From NCBI GenBank assembly GCA_022539475.1, contig VCMS01000402.1, positions 1 through 59,366 of the forward strand: a stretch of 59,366 nucleotides of DNA. Reading direction: 5' to 3'. A program made the translations under genes and the position numbers. Below the pieces are notes generated by a model, which saw nothing but the letters and a program-made list of their open reading frames with translations, was not told where the DNA came from and ran no database searches. The stretch is from Gracilaria domingensis (lineage: Eukaryota > Rhodophyta > Florideophyceae > Gracilariales > Gracilariaceae). Each line of letters opens with the position of its first letter. Position 1 is the stretch's first letter. Positions 22,079 to 32,792 of the stretch are shown here, in pieces.

Positions 22079-25000
22079 TCAGTCCTCTTCGCCATCCTCA
22101 AGATCGTTTTCAATCTCCTCCACTTCATAATTCTCATCTTCGTCATCTTCTTCATACTGTTCTTCCCCTTCCTCTACTATCACCTCATCATTCTCCTCCT
22201 CCAAATTCGACGGTTCCGGATTCTTCCTCTTCTCCTTCATACTAACCAGGTCTTCATCCTCCTTGAACTGAGGTCGAAAGTGTGGGTTAAGGTGTACCGC
22301 ATCCGGGAGGTTTTATTTCTCAGGTACCATGTACATGTGGTAACGAAACAAGGGAATCTCGGGGAATCTTCCATCCTCATTTGAAGCGCCGGCATGGAAC
22401 ACATCACCTCTTCCAATAAATATAGACTTAGGCGGAACGAAAAAACTTCCTCACAAACATCCCCCGTGCCAAAACCTTCAAATACCTTGGGAGTAACTGC
22501 GTAGTCTGTATGAGACCCTTCACATACCCAAATTGGAAACGACACACTTCCGGACACCATCATAAAGTACCCCGGGTTCTTCTTCTCTTCCAGCTTATCC
22601 TCATTCGCCAAGGTCGGGAAATCCGTATGTAACTGCTGCCGCTTGCATCCAACTGCAGTGCATAACACCCTCCCCCCCGTCTTCGGCGCATACATCCTCT
22701 CGTTTTCCCACCCTATTATCTTGTAAACCCATTAAAGCACATATCTGTCCCAGTCGGGCATCCAGTAAAAGCTCTCTTCTTCACAAGCACATGTCTTTCT
22801 ACGGCTGCCTCCATGTCATCCACTATGCCTCTTCTCGTAGTCATGTACCTCCCACCATCTGCGTTGATGATCGGTATCCATGTGGTTCCGTTCTCTGGTA
22901 TCCTAAGGTCTGGAGCCCTCTCGAAGTTCCTTCGGAAGAAGTCCAGTAATTCCACACTAACATCCCCGTCAATGAGCTTGCTCAAACTCTCTGTCAGCTT
23001 CACCAACTCTCCATCTGATGCAAAGCCGTCCAGAATACAGAAACCTCTGTCTCGAAGCTCGACGTTCTTCTTCACAAAATAGACATACGCAAGAGAGTCG
23101 TTCTTCAGTGCATCCCCCATAACGTCTTCTCGTCGACCTCCATGCCTCCATTGCCGCGTTCAGGAGTTTATGGCCATGATACGCTGCATGCCAAAAGACT
23201 GCATGGTGCACACTTTCAAAGTCCTTGGGCTCCAACAAGTGGCCTCGGTGTTGCTTCTGGAGATGTATCGCATCCATCCACGGGTACACAGATTTAATGA
23301 CATTCTCCACTCCAGTCGCCACTTGCTTGGTAAGGTCTTCACCAACTTTAGCCACGAATCGTCACCTTCATATGCTACTTCTTCAGCTTTCTTCAGACCT
23401 GGCGCCAACACCTGCGGTACTGTGTCATCGAACGGGTCAGTGTCCTCTGCCTGTGAGACCACAATTGGTACTCCATCTGAGTCTGTGTCGCTGCCAATGG
23501 ATATCTGATGACTTTTCAACAAGTTTCTCACCCCCTTCGCACCAAGACTCCGCAGATGACTGATAACTTCATCCCTGAACAGATTGAATACCCTCCGTCC
23601 TTGACTTCTTCCGTTGATTAGGGTTCACGTCTCTCATTGCATTCCTTCGTCGACGGCTTCGTCTTGAACTCCTCATGCTTCTTGTCTTCGATGGCATCTT
23701 CTCTTCACTTTCTACATCAGAGTCCTTAGAGCCCTTGCGCACTGGCGCTTTGGCCTTCCTACTTGCCGAACGTGTGCCATTCTCTGCGTTGTAGACTCGT
23801 CTACCGCTTTGGTCTCAGACTGTGGTTCAGTCGGCGTAGTACCAGTGGCAGGTTTCAACATATCCACCCCTAAACTCTTTGCCAGCTTATCACGAGCAAT
23901 CCAGACTCTTCTCGAAATCCTTCCTTCCCAGAGCTTCTTATTCGAAGGTACTTCAATTCGTGCTGCCTGTGTTGCAAGGTACTCACGAACGGTGCGCATT
24001 TCAAACTTTGTCACTTCCACCTTCATGGCATACGCTTCTTCCAATGTAACTTTCTTCTTCTTCGAAAGCTCCTCTGCCAAAGATTGAAGCCTCCTGCAGC
24101 AGATAAAGAAGTATTTGCGTATGTCTTCAAAACGACCGGTCAGTTGCGACACTCGCCTCCTGGAAAAGTATGCAACCAGAGCGTCGAGCGTGAAGTGGGT
24201 TGTATGCTCATCCATGGTAAAGAATTCTTCACTTGATATACAAGAAATTCCAATCTCATGGTAGTCCTCACAAATCCGCTCCAAATGTTCCAGCAATCCA
24301 GAACTTCTCGCCACCTTCAACCCCATCTCTGCAAAATCTGGCCAAATGCCTTGATATTGTACTGGCCAATGATACCGAAAACACTTAGTGCACCTGCGAC
24401 AGAGGTCCTCGTCATCTTGCTCAAGTCCTTCTTCTCTTCCTCAACCAGGACCGTTATAAATGACACAATAGAATGCACCTTGTCAGCAAAACCCATAAGA
24501 CGAGCTTGCTTCAATCCATCGTTTAGCACATTGCCAAGGCTCAAGATTTCCCTCGTGGTCATCTTCTGTCCATCTTTTCTCTTCCACAGCGAAACAGAAA
24601 GACCTCCACATAGATTCCTAATGTTGGGCATAGATTCACAGAGCTCTTTGAGTGCTACATGACGATGAGCTTCATCAATCAGCACACAATTCACTTTCAA
24701 GCGATTGTTCTGCACTATGTCCTTCTCGGACACATCCTGAGACATAACAGCAACGCTCATGGTCCCAAGTGCCTGTAAGAAGCTTTGCGTCAATCTCTTC
24801 TTTCAGAGCCTCTACATGATTCCGGAACAACCCTCTCACAGTCATTTCCGGAACTTGAATGAGCTCAATATCGATTTCAACAGACACATACTCGTAATGA
24901 TCTAACTCAAATACCAAACTCGCATAACTCGTATCGACATCATCAGGAGGTATCACATCACCTTCATCAAAGAGTTCATTGACGTTGCTTCCAAGGCTTT

Positions 25001-25928
25001 CCTTCACTAGAACCACGTCTTCGTCTTCGTCTTTATCCACGTCAATCACTTCCATTGTCACTCCACTGCGATTTCCAGCCTGAATAATAGCTTCCGCAGT
25101 GCTGTTCCTCGATGCTCCAGACTGCACAATCGTAGCAGTTTGTTTACGAAATGCCGATACAGCACTCTCTGGGGTCGTGGTCATCTTGAATTCTTGCATC
25201 TGCTTTCCACCACCATGAACGTTCGATGATGTTTTCAGCTTTGGTACTGGCGCTTGTTTCCCGCCTTGGGGTTTTTTAGCATTCGACGGGGTTTTCACAT
25301 GAGCCACTTTCATCGGTATTCGCTTTCGGGCACTGGATGGAGTTTTAGGTTCTACCACTCGCACCCGTTTCCAAGCAGTATTCGATGGCTCCTCAGGGGC
25401 GACGAATTTGGAACTCGGAGCACCCTTGTCCCCTTCATCAGCGCTTACGACGTCACCCACCTTAGACATTAAGTTCAGGTCCCAGGCGTAGAAACCGGGC
25501 CTGTTCATGTCCTTCAAAGTCTTCGGAACAGAATCTTCATCGGTACACTTAAAGGGATAGGGATAGGGAGTGTCAAGCTCATGAGATATCTTCGCTCGCC
25601 ATATACCAACTACATCTTCCCCTGGTTTTCCCTGCAGAGCATGTCCATGCATTTCCCTTCTGAACGTTGTCTTCCCTCCACCAGCGACCGCTTCAACGAG
25701 AACAGCTTTCCCAATCGCTGCTTTGTTCCCTCCTGCCCCTCCCAACAACAAGGTCACTTCTTCGCCTGGTGCGGGCTTCGACTTCATAGCTGTGGATGCG
25801 TTCCCCGTGGCTGCGTTCGGTTCAGCAGTTTTGGTCCCGCTTCGAAGTTGTGGTGCCATGGTTCGTCGAGGCTTTCTCACCTTTCGAGAGCGTCTCATTT
25901 GACCCTTTCCCAGTCCCCTCATATCCAT
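22079..25928 (-). pseudogene. Long fusion protein with C-terminal 2-oxoglutarate/Fe(II) dioxygenase domain (multiple frameshifts)
   Basis: The gene starts at the ATG at 25,926-25,928, which is conserved in the left copy, and runs without a recognisable intergenic break to TGA at 22,079-22,081, about 1,280 codons. The reading moves between frames at about eight places. In order it has: a basic N-terminus; a glycine-rich P-loop-like AGGGKTT (near 25,660); a Lys/Ser/Pro-rich linker; an acidic VIDVDKDEDED stretch resembling a SUMO-interaction motif (near 25,030); a helical Lys/Glu-rich part (24,320-23,900); and the basic GRPKR (near 23,750). The C-terminal ~350 codons are a 2OG-Fe(II) dioxygenase, with HTD at 22,617-22,637, the second histidine in VFHAG at 22,388-22,402, and an Arg 14 residues later as the likely 2OG-binding residue. 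TAA at 22,313-22,315 replaces a left-copy TAC. As sequenced it is broken; the substrate is unknown. Confidence 0.65.
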
Positions 25929-26178
25929 TATATGGTGCCAGTGTGTGTGATATACACGAGTCCTGGTGTTCTTCAAATCGTACGTTTGCTCCCGTGAAGT
26001 TGCAACTGCTCGTGTTCGAATCTCCACCCTTTCTCGCGTGAGCACAATGGACGCAACCACTCACGTTCAAAACGGCTGAAATGCCCACGTGAGCAGTGTG
26101 GGTACAGTTCCTGATGGTTATAAATGGTTGGATCAATGTCCGATTCCGTCCTGGTTGACCACTGTCCCCGCCTTTCAT

Positions 26179-26313
26179 CATCTTTGAACATCGCCCGAGC
26201 GCCGTGTGGGAACCGCAGTTCGCCCAGTTCATAGCCGAGATCATAGCTATGATCTCGGCTATGAACTGGGCGAACCGCGGTTCCCACACGGCGCTCGGCG
26301 ATGTTCAAAGATG
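26179..26313. promoter_or_regulatory. Near-perfect 135-bp palindrome between divergent genes
   Basis: The arms 26,179-26,246 and 26,247-26,313 are reverse complements with no spacer. I count one mismatch (CCGCAG versus CCGCGG) and one unpaired base; the centre is GATCATAG/CTATGATC. It lies between the start codons of the leftward dioxygenase fusion gene (25,928) and the rightward methyltransferase gene (26,594). A palindrome this long and clean can form a cruciform and is normally unstable, so it is either recent or maintained. It could be a shared promoter/operator, a replication or resolution site, or two abutting transposon ends; the sequence alone cannot tell. Confidence 0.85.
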
Positions 26314-26593
26314 TACGAACCCAGTGTTTTCTACGTTGATTTTACATACTAGACATATAATGCACTGCACATACTGAGGTGCCCCACCGGTTTGATGTGT
26401 TTAGATCCCACTCTCGCCTCTCTATTTCATTACCCGCTCAGTTCTCGGTAATCCGTCGCAACCGCGCTCTCCACCATTGTTTCCGACGCTTCCCGACGTT
26501 TCCGACGCTTCCCACCCATTTAAACATCTCCGAAACTTCTACCGTTTCACAATACTCGTTTACTTCGCGTCCTTTCCGATTCTCAGTTCTTAC

Positions 26594-29135
26594 ATGGCGT
26601 CCACCGGAAATGACGCTCCTCGGACTGTTAAGCAGAGTGTGCTGGCCGATGAGAACCACGGCACGGTATCCTCTAGCGCATCCTCTAGCGCGTCGTTCGA
26701 TTCAGCCAGGATGGCAACGCGTTTCTTGAAATGTTGGGGGTGTTCATTGAGTTGCGAGATGCGTATGCCGCTTCAAGAAGTGGTACTGGTAATCCGCGTG
26801 AAGTTGGGTACACGGAAGTTGTAGAATACGCTGTATCAAACCGTGAACACCTGGCATGTGCACGAGAGTTCATCACCACTGCGGTCAAGGGTCCTTTCCA
26901 AAACTACTCCGCAAAAGAACTCACGAAGATCTGTCTGGACGTGCGTTTTCTGAGCAGGGTCTACAAATATACGCGTATCACTGATCTAGACGACGAGAAT
27001 TCTGATCGGCGCGTGAGAGATTTGTTTACCTGGAGTCTTGAAAAGGATTTCGACAACGGTAACTCGTTCATAGAACGGGCTTTCTGGAATGACTTTTTCA
27101 AACGACATGGTCCAGGCAGTAAGCAGACGAAGAGAACTACGTTCAGGATTGGGCCTCCCACTCGTTTTCAGCAGTTACTCTATCTCTCTTTCGTGAAGCA
27201 TATAACTTCGGAGAGAAATCTCCCAGCGGCGAAGAGAGGAAGGACCGGGAAGGGAACCCATAGAGCTGTGCAGTTCGTCGACGACTACATAGCTTCGAAT
27301 GAAACGCACGGGAGACGGATGGCACATGCAGTGCAAACAATTTGTAAGGGATGGGATTTCTTTGCCTCAACCTTAGGCTTTGGTGATGGTGAGCAGATGT
27401 TGCTGCCATACCTGCTTGTAGAAAAGAAGTCGCTTGGGTTCCATGTCATTGAATCCCGCTCTGTTGGGTACAGTCCGGAGTCAGCTTTTCATACGTTGGG
27501 GGAAGAACTGAAACCCACGTTGGATGTGAACGACACCGTTTCTTGGGTTCATACTCTTCCCGATACTATCGACGCCAACTTACGGGAGTTGGCAAAGGAA
27601 TTCTTGGCAGATTTCAGCAAGATTGTGTTGAATGGCTTCCTATACAAAATGTCCCCAACGTCAAGATGGAATTTGTTGGAAAGCTTCAGACCTGGCCGCC
27701 CCGCACGAGTACCACCCCGTTTCAATGTATTCTACGAAGAGTACGTGTCTCCTATTCATCAAGCGATGTCTGTACATAACTTCCAACCATCTCGACTTAT
27801 CCCAAGGGCCGCTCCTTCAGGGCAGGATGGAGGAAGTAATACCGTCACGGTTAAGGTTGAGGACTCGATACAGATTCCGAGCTCCTCCAAGAGGAACGCC
27901 GCAGGGAAAAGCTCAGTTAACTCCGATGTCATCGTCATCCTCGATAGCGACAATGAAGAAGGTGATACACCTGGTGCCTCTGTTGGGGCGAAAGATAACG
28001 TTCAAGATGGGGTTCTCCCCCCTCATGACTTTGATGACACGCGCACGTTAAATGCTCTAGATGTGGTGCGAGAAAGCATGGAGAAGCAATTCTCAATGCA
28101 TTGTGTCGGATATGACGAACTGGTGGAGGACCATGGTACTATCTTCCCATCGGATACATCTTTGGAAGGCAACGTTCAGTTCGTGCTCACAGACCCACCA
28201 TATGGCATCCGCGACAGCGAGTACGACGAATTGGCTGACGATGATATGGACAATACTGCGGACATCATGGCATCCATGCTTCGACCAGGAGGACATTCGT
28301 TTTGTTCTGCAGTATCGACCAGTTTGAAGACTGGGAAGAGATTTTGCGAGAGCACAAGTCGGAGGACGCAAGCGGAAAGAAAACCGCATCATTCTTAGTG
28401 GATTCGACGCCCATGAACTTCATTCGTTCTCGTTCGAACCCCTTGAAGAACCCTGCGCGTAATACTACTCGCCTGTTTGGGGCGACGGAGTACGCCGTGC
28501 ATGGCGTGAGGAATGGAAACCCGTACGCGGAACAGAAGGTAATGGTGAACTATCAGAACTTCAACTACGTTTCAGCTCGCTATCCTGGGCACTATTCTAT
28601 CATTGACCAGGTTCCAAATCTTACGCCTGGGGAGAGTCTCCGATGGAGAGTGAAGAGTGGTAGAAGAATTCGAACCGCGAAGGCTCGTCCAGAACAAAAG
28701 TCGAGGCAGCTACTGATGGAGCTGATAGCGAGGTTCTCGAATCCCGGGGATGTTGTGGTTGATCTCTACTCCGGGACGTTCTCGTGCGCGCTGGCATGTA
28801 TGGATATTGAGGGGCCTCGGCGTTTCATTGGATGTGAGCAAGATGAGCAGTGTTTCTCTCATGCCAAGCACAATGCTATTGTGCATTACGCAAGAAAGGT
28901 GTGGCGCAATGAATTGAAGATGAAAGAACCGGTTACGAATGAGGTAGTTCAAGCGTCTTATGTGGTGGATGCCAAATTTCCTGAACGGAAACGAAAGACT
29001 TCGACCATCTGGAATGCACCCAAGGGATTCCCATCGTACCAATCTTTCCCATTCCATATCATGTCGTACCTATCCACCTATTGGAATGAACCTGGTCTTA
29101 TCACTACGTACAAAGAGAAACCGTTCCATGAGTAG
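26594..29135 (+). CDS. Beta-class DNA N4-cytosine/N6-adenine methyltransferase with long N-terminal extension (two frameshifts)
   Basis: The likely start is ATG 26,594 (MASTGND). The frame breaks at 26,722-26,724, where three Ts stand and the left copy has four. It runs from 26,731 to about 28,300, then breaks again in a T-run at about 28,298-28,301 (five Ts would restore it) and continues to TAG 29,133-29,135: about 845 codons. The N-terminal ~440 residues are unassigned. At 27,928-27,951 is a hydrophobic-acidic VIVILDSD, a good SUMO-interaction motif, pointing to a nuclear protein. Catalytic motif IV is DPPY (28,192-28,203). The SAM-binding motif VVVDLYSGTFS follows at about 28,752-28,785 after a conserved R-P-E-Q-K-S segment. 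Motif order IV then I is that of bacterial beta-class N4/N6 enzymes, so the catalytic domain was probably acquired from a prokaryote or phage. It would methylate an exocyclic amino group of A or C. Confidence 0.8.
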
Positions 29136-29156
29136 CCACTTGCCTTACAAGGGAAG

Positions 29157-29759
29157 ATGACTACGTTGGACAGTCACAATTTACTCTCTGTCGAGGCGAG
29201 ATCGCTATGGCTCTGTGTGAAGAAGTCGAATATCAAACAGGCAGCAAGTGGAAATGGAGTATTTACGAGTAGGGCGTTTTCCGAAGGGGAGGTTATTGGA
29301 TACTTTTATGGGACCTTGGTGTATCCTGATCTAAGCCGACGCAATACCACACATTTGACGTATGGAGACGGAATGCTGGGGGCCACTGCATCTCGGTTCA
29401 GGAAGTATTGCATGCAAGTGAGGGTGAAGGGGCAAATGTACAAAACTCTCCCGCATTATGATACTGAAGTCAACGCTGGTCATGCCTGGATAGTTCCTGC
29501 TCCTTTCTGTGTAGCGGGCTATATCAATGACGCGTCATATCGTGAAGGTGATGAGGACAAGGAATTGGAAGAAATGGATTCTAACATGGCACGCAAACCA
29601 AATGTATTCATTCGCCAGCCCACAGAGTATCAGGCTACAACTTTGGGGCTTTTGGAGAACTACAGACTCCTCGTAGTCACGGCCTCAAGGAAAATTAAGG
29701 AGCATGACGAAATTTACGTTGACTATGGACCCACGTATCCTTGGGAAAGGTTAACCTAG
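29157..29759 (+). CDS. SET-domain protein, 200 residues
   Basis: The open frame runs from ATG 29,157 to TAG 29,757-29,759. It lies 21 bp after the methyltransferase stop and in the same frame, so removal of that one TAG would fuse the two. The SET signatures are in order: GNGVFTSRAFSEGEVIGYFYG (SET-N) at residues 32-52; GYIND with a later KPNV in place of the usual R-F-x-N-H-S-C...PN; and DEIYVDYG near the C-terminus (the usual E-x-x-x-D-Y). The histidine of the NH motif is replaced by Asp, so catalytic activity is uncertain. SET proteins methylate lysines of histones or other proteins. There are no pre-SET cysteines. The very short spacing suggests a fused or co-transcribed unit. Confidence 0.75.
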   Translation: MTTLDSHNLLSVEARSLWLCVKKSNIKQAASGNGVFTSRAFSEGEVIGYFYGTLVYPDLSRRNTTHLTYGDGMLGATASRFRKYCMQVRVKGQMYKTLPHYDTEVNAGHAWIVPAPFCVAGYINDASYREGDEDKELEEMDSNMARKPNVFIRQPTEYQATTLGLLENYRLLVVTASRKIKEHDEIYVDYGPTYPWERLT

Positions 29760-30223
29760 GTTCTCAGACAATGTCCTTGAACTTCGTATGGGCTCAATGT
29801 AGTGAGAAAAGCTTTTTGTTGGAGTAAATTGTATTGAACACTTGTGCTATGATTGCAGAAATACCACTCATATGTACACTCAAGCTGTACTGTGTAACAT
29901 ATTGATGCATATAGTGGTATGAAAGATCGTTGAAAGTGCCGTACTTGTATATGCAGGGCGCAACATCCGGGAAAATCGTACCAAGTCCGGAATATGGACC
30001 CGGGAAAGGTCCAAAAATTGAATGCCGATCCGCCACAAATGCTGCAGAATGCTTTTCTCCATATATGCAGTACGAGGTTAAATTCCCCTCCCCTTCACAT
30101 ATCAGTCCCGCACACCGAGTACGTAACCCTCACATATCACTCTCAATCATATACCTTCAGTATCGTTCACGTTTCTATATCTGTTCCGTAATACTACCGC
30201 GCACGAAAGCCGAAGGATCTCGG

Positions 30224-31075
30224 ATGGCCCCTCAACGTGCGGAGCATGCAGGTGGTAAACCGCGAAAGGCATCGGTACCGCCGGAGCGCTGGGATACTGG
30301 GGTGGCCAAACGTAGGAGCGCGGTCGTCTCACGAAGTAGTGCTACTAATGGGAGAGGTAGCCGAGGCCGAGCACCTCGTGCTGGACTTCGCAAACCAAAA
30401 TCTTCATCTACAGTATCGGAAGTAAAACCGAGAAGGAGGTCAGGAGCTTCCACATGCACTACGGAACGCACAGTAAGTGAAACCGTTCAAGCCAAGGATA
30501 GTGCAATGCCTGGGCCTGTTACACGCCACATGGCTGCAATAGAAGAGCCAAGGGTCAGTGATGATGGAAATGTAGATGTCAAAGCGATGAAAGGAAATAA
30601 GAGAAGAACGGCTGTACGTCAGAATGTAAGGAGGACAAGAGGCAGTGGAGGAACAGAAGGTCCTCGTATCGATGATTGTTTCGACAAGGTGAGAACTGCG
30701 GATGACAATGCGGAGATGGAAACCGTGGATTGCGCCATCGTGAGAGCCGAACCTAGAGCCGAACCTGGGGATAGGGAGATACCCAGAAGCGCTGCCGGAA
30801 CAGAACGTAACAGTTATGATTCGAGAAAAGTGAAGAGGAACGAGAAAATGAATGAGGGTGTCTCTCGTGCCAAGAAAGGCAGTGGAAGAAAGGAGCGGGA
30901 GTCCACGGACGCAGTAGATATCCCAAGTGACGTCGAGGACAAGGATAACGTGGAGGCGAACGATAACGTGGACGCCGGAAATGCAACGCATATGGCTCCC
31001 ATCGAAGGCAGGCATGATTCCGTCCCTCATATTGGGTCCAGACACAAGGATGACGAAGACGAAGACGAGATATAA
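30224..31075 (+). CDS. Basic, disordered, probably nuclear protein (or N-terminal half of a larger one)
   Basis: ATG 30,224 opens 283 codons ending in TAA at 31,073-31,075; upstream codons in this frame look non-coding. The product is rich in Arg, Lys, Ser, Gly and Asp, with clusters of basic residues typical of nuclear localisation and DNA or RNA contact (residues 10-90 and 190-240) and an acidic DEDEDE end. No folded domain is visible. The frame continues open straight after the stop into the coiled-coil gene that follows, so the two may be one protein of about 846 codons interrupted by a single TAA. Confidence 0.6.
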   Translation: MAPQRAEHAGGKPRKASVPPERWDTGVAKRRSAVVSRSSATNGRGSRGRAPRAGLRKPKSSSTVSEVKPRRRSGASTCTTERTVSETVQAKDSAMPGPVTRHMAAIEEPRVSDDGNVDVKAMKGNKRRTAVRQNVRRTRGSGGTEGPRIDDCFDKVRTADDNAEMETVDCAIVRAEPRAEPGDREIPRSAAGTERNSYDSRKVKRNEKMNEGVSRAKKGSGRKERESTDAVDIPSDVEDKDNVEANDNVDAGNATHMAPIEGRHDSVPHIGSRHKDDEDEDEI

Positions 31076-31267
31076 CCGACACCAGTCACAGGTGAGTCAC
31101 AGAGAAACAGGTTCAATCAGGTCAGAAGAAGGACGAACCATGGAAATGAGAATAGACGGGTGGGGAACGATCGGCAACCTGTCATAGCAAACGCCCGTAG
31201 AGAAGTATGGAACGATAAAGATGTTGATCGTGGTGCTTTGTCACGGAGCTTTTCCCTGCATGGTGCA

Positions 31268-32761
31268 ATGGAAGAAGATGAAGATGAATCCCTTTCTCCG
31301 CGATACGAGCTTTTGGAAAAGATCGGGAAACTGAAGGGAGATCTGTATCATACAATAGAGAACAAGCAAAGTCTGAAAATGAGCGTACGACTTGCTCAGA
31401 AGAACATAGAGCAACTGGAGTTTAAGGTCAGAGAACAAGAGGTTCTCATACACTCTTTGAGAGAGGCTCTCAGACGTGTAGGGAAAAGGAACGAACGTGA
31501 CAGTAACAAGAGCAGGAAGCGGTACAACATTGACGTGAACGACGAGTTTGTTGGTGTTGCGAAGACCGTCTATGACTCCATACTTCAATACGCCAAAGAC
31601 GAGACAAGAGAGCTATGCTTCGAGATGAGTATACCGGCAAGGAACTGGGGCAACCGAAGTGAGACAGTTGGACCTGAGAAAGACGACAGTGTGCTGGTTG
31701 TTGATGGGAAGGAGATAGTGCCACGGTGCCCAATGGATCTTGCCATGGAGATGAGGGCGTACACGCCATCCGTACGTGGTGGAGGCGACCATTTGTTGAT
31801 GCAAATTGTGGAGACGGAGGTAATGAAGCCACGTTGGGAATCTATCCGAGGAATGAAAATGGAAGATGACCGTGTGAAACAGTTAACGCACGACATTTGT
31901 TTGCGCAGAAGGTTGAAACAGGCTTTAAGTGATGCAATAGGTGTTCGAAAACGCCATGCGAAGGAGAAGTTATTGATGGGACTAGGTTACGACATGCTTG
32001 TAAGGACCCCGATAAAAAATGATGAAAGGGAGCAGAACAAGTATGAAGTACAAACCAGAGAGGTACGTGAAAAACTCCTACCCAAAGATGCAAATGGATG
32101 TGAGATTCTGTCGTCGTGGAGAACTCAGAAGGTAGAAGATATATGTTTCTCGGGCTTTAACCCATATCATGCAACCGAAGATGAACCCTGTGACTTGCTT
32201 TTTCGGAACAGCCTGAGCTTGGAGGTGCTGCGTGAGTTCATGGGCTACGACGTTTTACAAACAAGTTCGAGGAATACCGAAGAGAGGGATCCAGTGAATG
32301 GAACAATTATGCATCTGGCACGTCTTGATGCCTGGATAGCGTCCGTTGTTCGCGCGACAGAGTCTGAACGAGGGAGAGGTGGTAAGAGACAAGTGTTGTT
32401 CTTCAACTTGTTCGGGAAATATCTACCACTGGCACTTGAGAGTATACTGAAGACCGTGAGGGTCCGCATGCAGCAGAGTTATCCAACAGAGTTCAGAAAT
32501 GGCCCATCGAATGCTGAAGATGCGCGGCATGGAAATGATGACCGGGTGGGCACTGTGGTTTACTGGATTCCGTCGAAAAGGAAAATGTACCTTGCTGTCC
32601 GAGAAGATGTGTTTATGGGAGAGATCTCTGAGAAGCTCGGAGCTGTACTGGATTGCTATGTTGGATGCTGCAGTCGGGGAGACCGTATGTTCTACGACAT
32701 AACTGCAGAGAGGGATGTTAGGGAAAGGTTTGTGCAAGAAGGATTACATGAGGAGAATTGA
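31268..32761 (+). CDS. Coiled-coil protein of unknown function, 497 residues
   Basis: The first in-frame ATG after the TAA at 31,073 is 31,268, but the frame is open and protein-like from 31,076 onward. It ends at TGA 32,759-32,761. Residues 10-75 form a heptad-like, Leu/Lys/Glu-rich coiled coil. The remainder (about 400 residues) has the composition of a folded mixed domain with conserved-looking Trp, Cys and Gly, but I cannot name it. It is in the same direction and frame as the preceding basic ORF, and the stop lies 31 bp from that of the convergent transposase. A role as accessory protein of the mobile element is a guess from position only. Confidence 0.6.
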   Translation: MEEDEDESLSPRYELLEKIGKLKGDLYHTIENKQSLKMSVRLAQKNIEQLEFKVREQEVLIHSLREALRRVGKRNERDSNKSRKRYNIDVNDEFVGVAKTVYDSILQYAKDETRELCFEMSIPARNWGNRSETVGPEKDDSVLVVDGKEIVPRCPMDLAMEMRAYTPSVRGGGDHLLMQIVETEVMKPRWESIRGMKMEDDRVKQLTHDICLRRRLKQALSDAIGVRKRHAKEKLLMGLGYDMLVRTPIKNDEREQNKYEVQTREVREKLLPKDANGCEILSSWRTQKVEDICFSGFNPYHATEDEPCDLLFRNSLSLEVLREFMGYDVLQTSSRNTEERDPVNGTIMHLARLDAWIASVVRATESERGRGGKRQVLFFNLFGKYLPLALESILKTVRVRMQQSYPTEFRNGPSNAEDARHGNDDRVGTVVYWIPSKRKMYLAVREDVFMGEISEKLGAVLDCYVGCCSRGDRMFYDITAERDVRERFVQEGLHEEN

Positions 32762-32792
32762 ATAGAACGTCACTAATGCATTATGGTTCACG

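Noticed and set aside
24317..25700. Helicase call from AGGGKTT plus an IDEAH sequence
   Set aside because: The two motifs are more than 300 residues apart and lie in different frames; the other helicase motifs are not visible.
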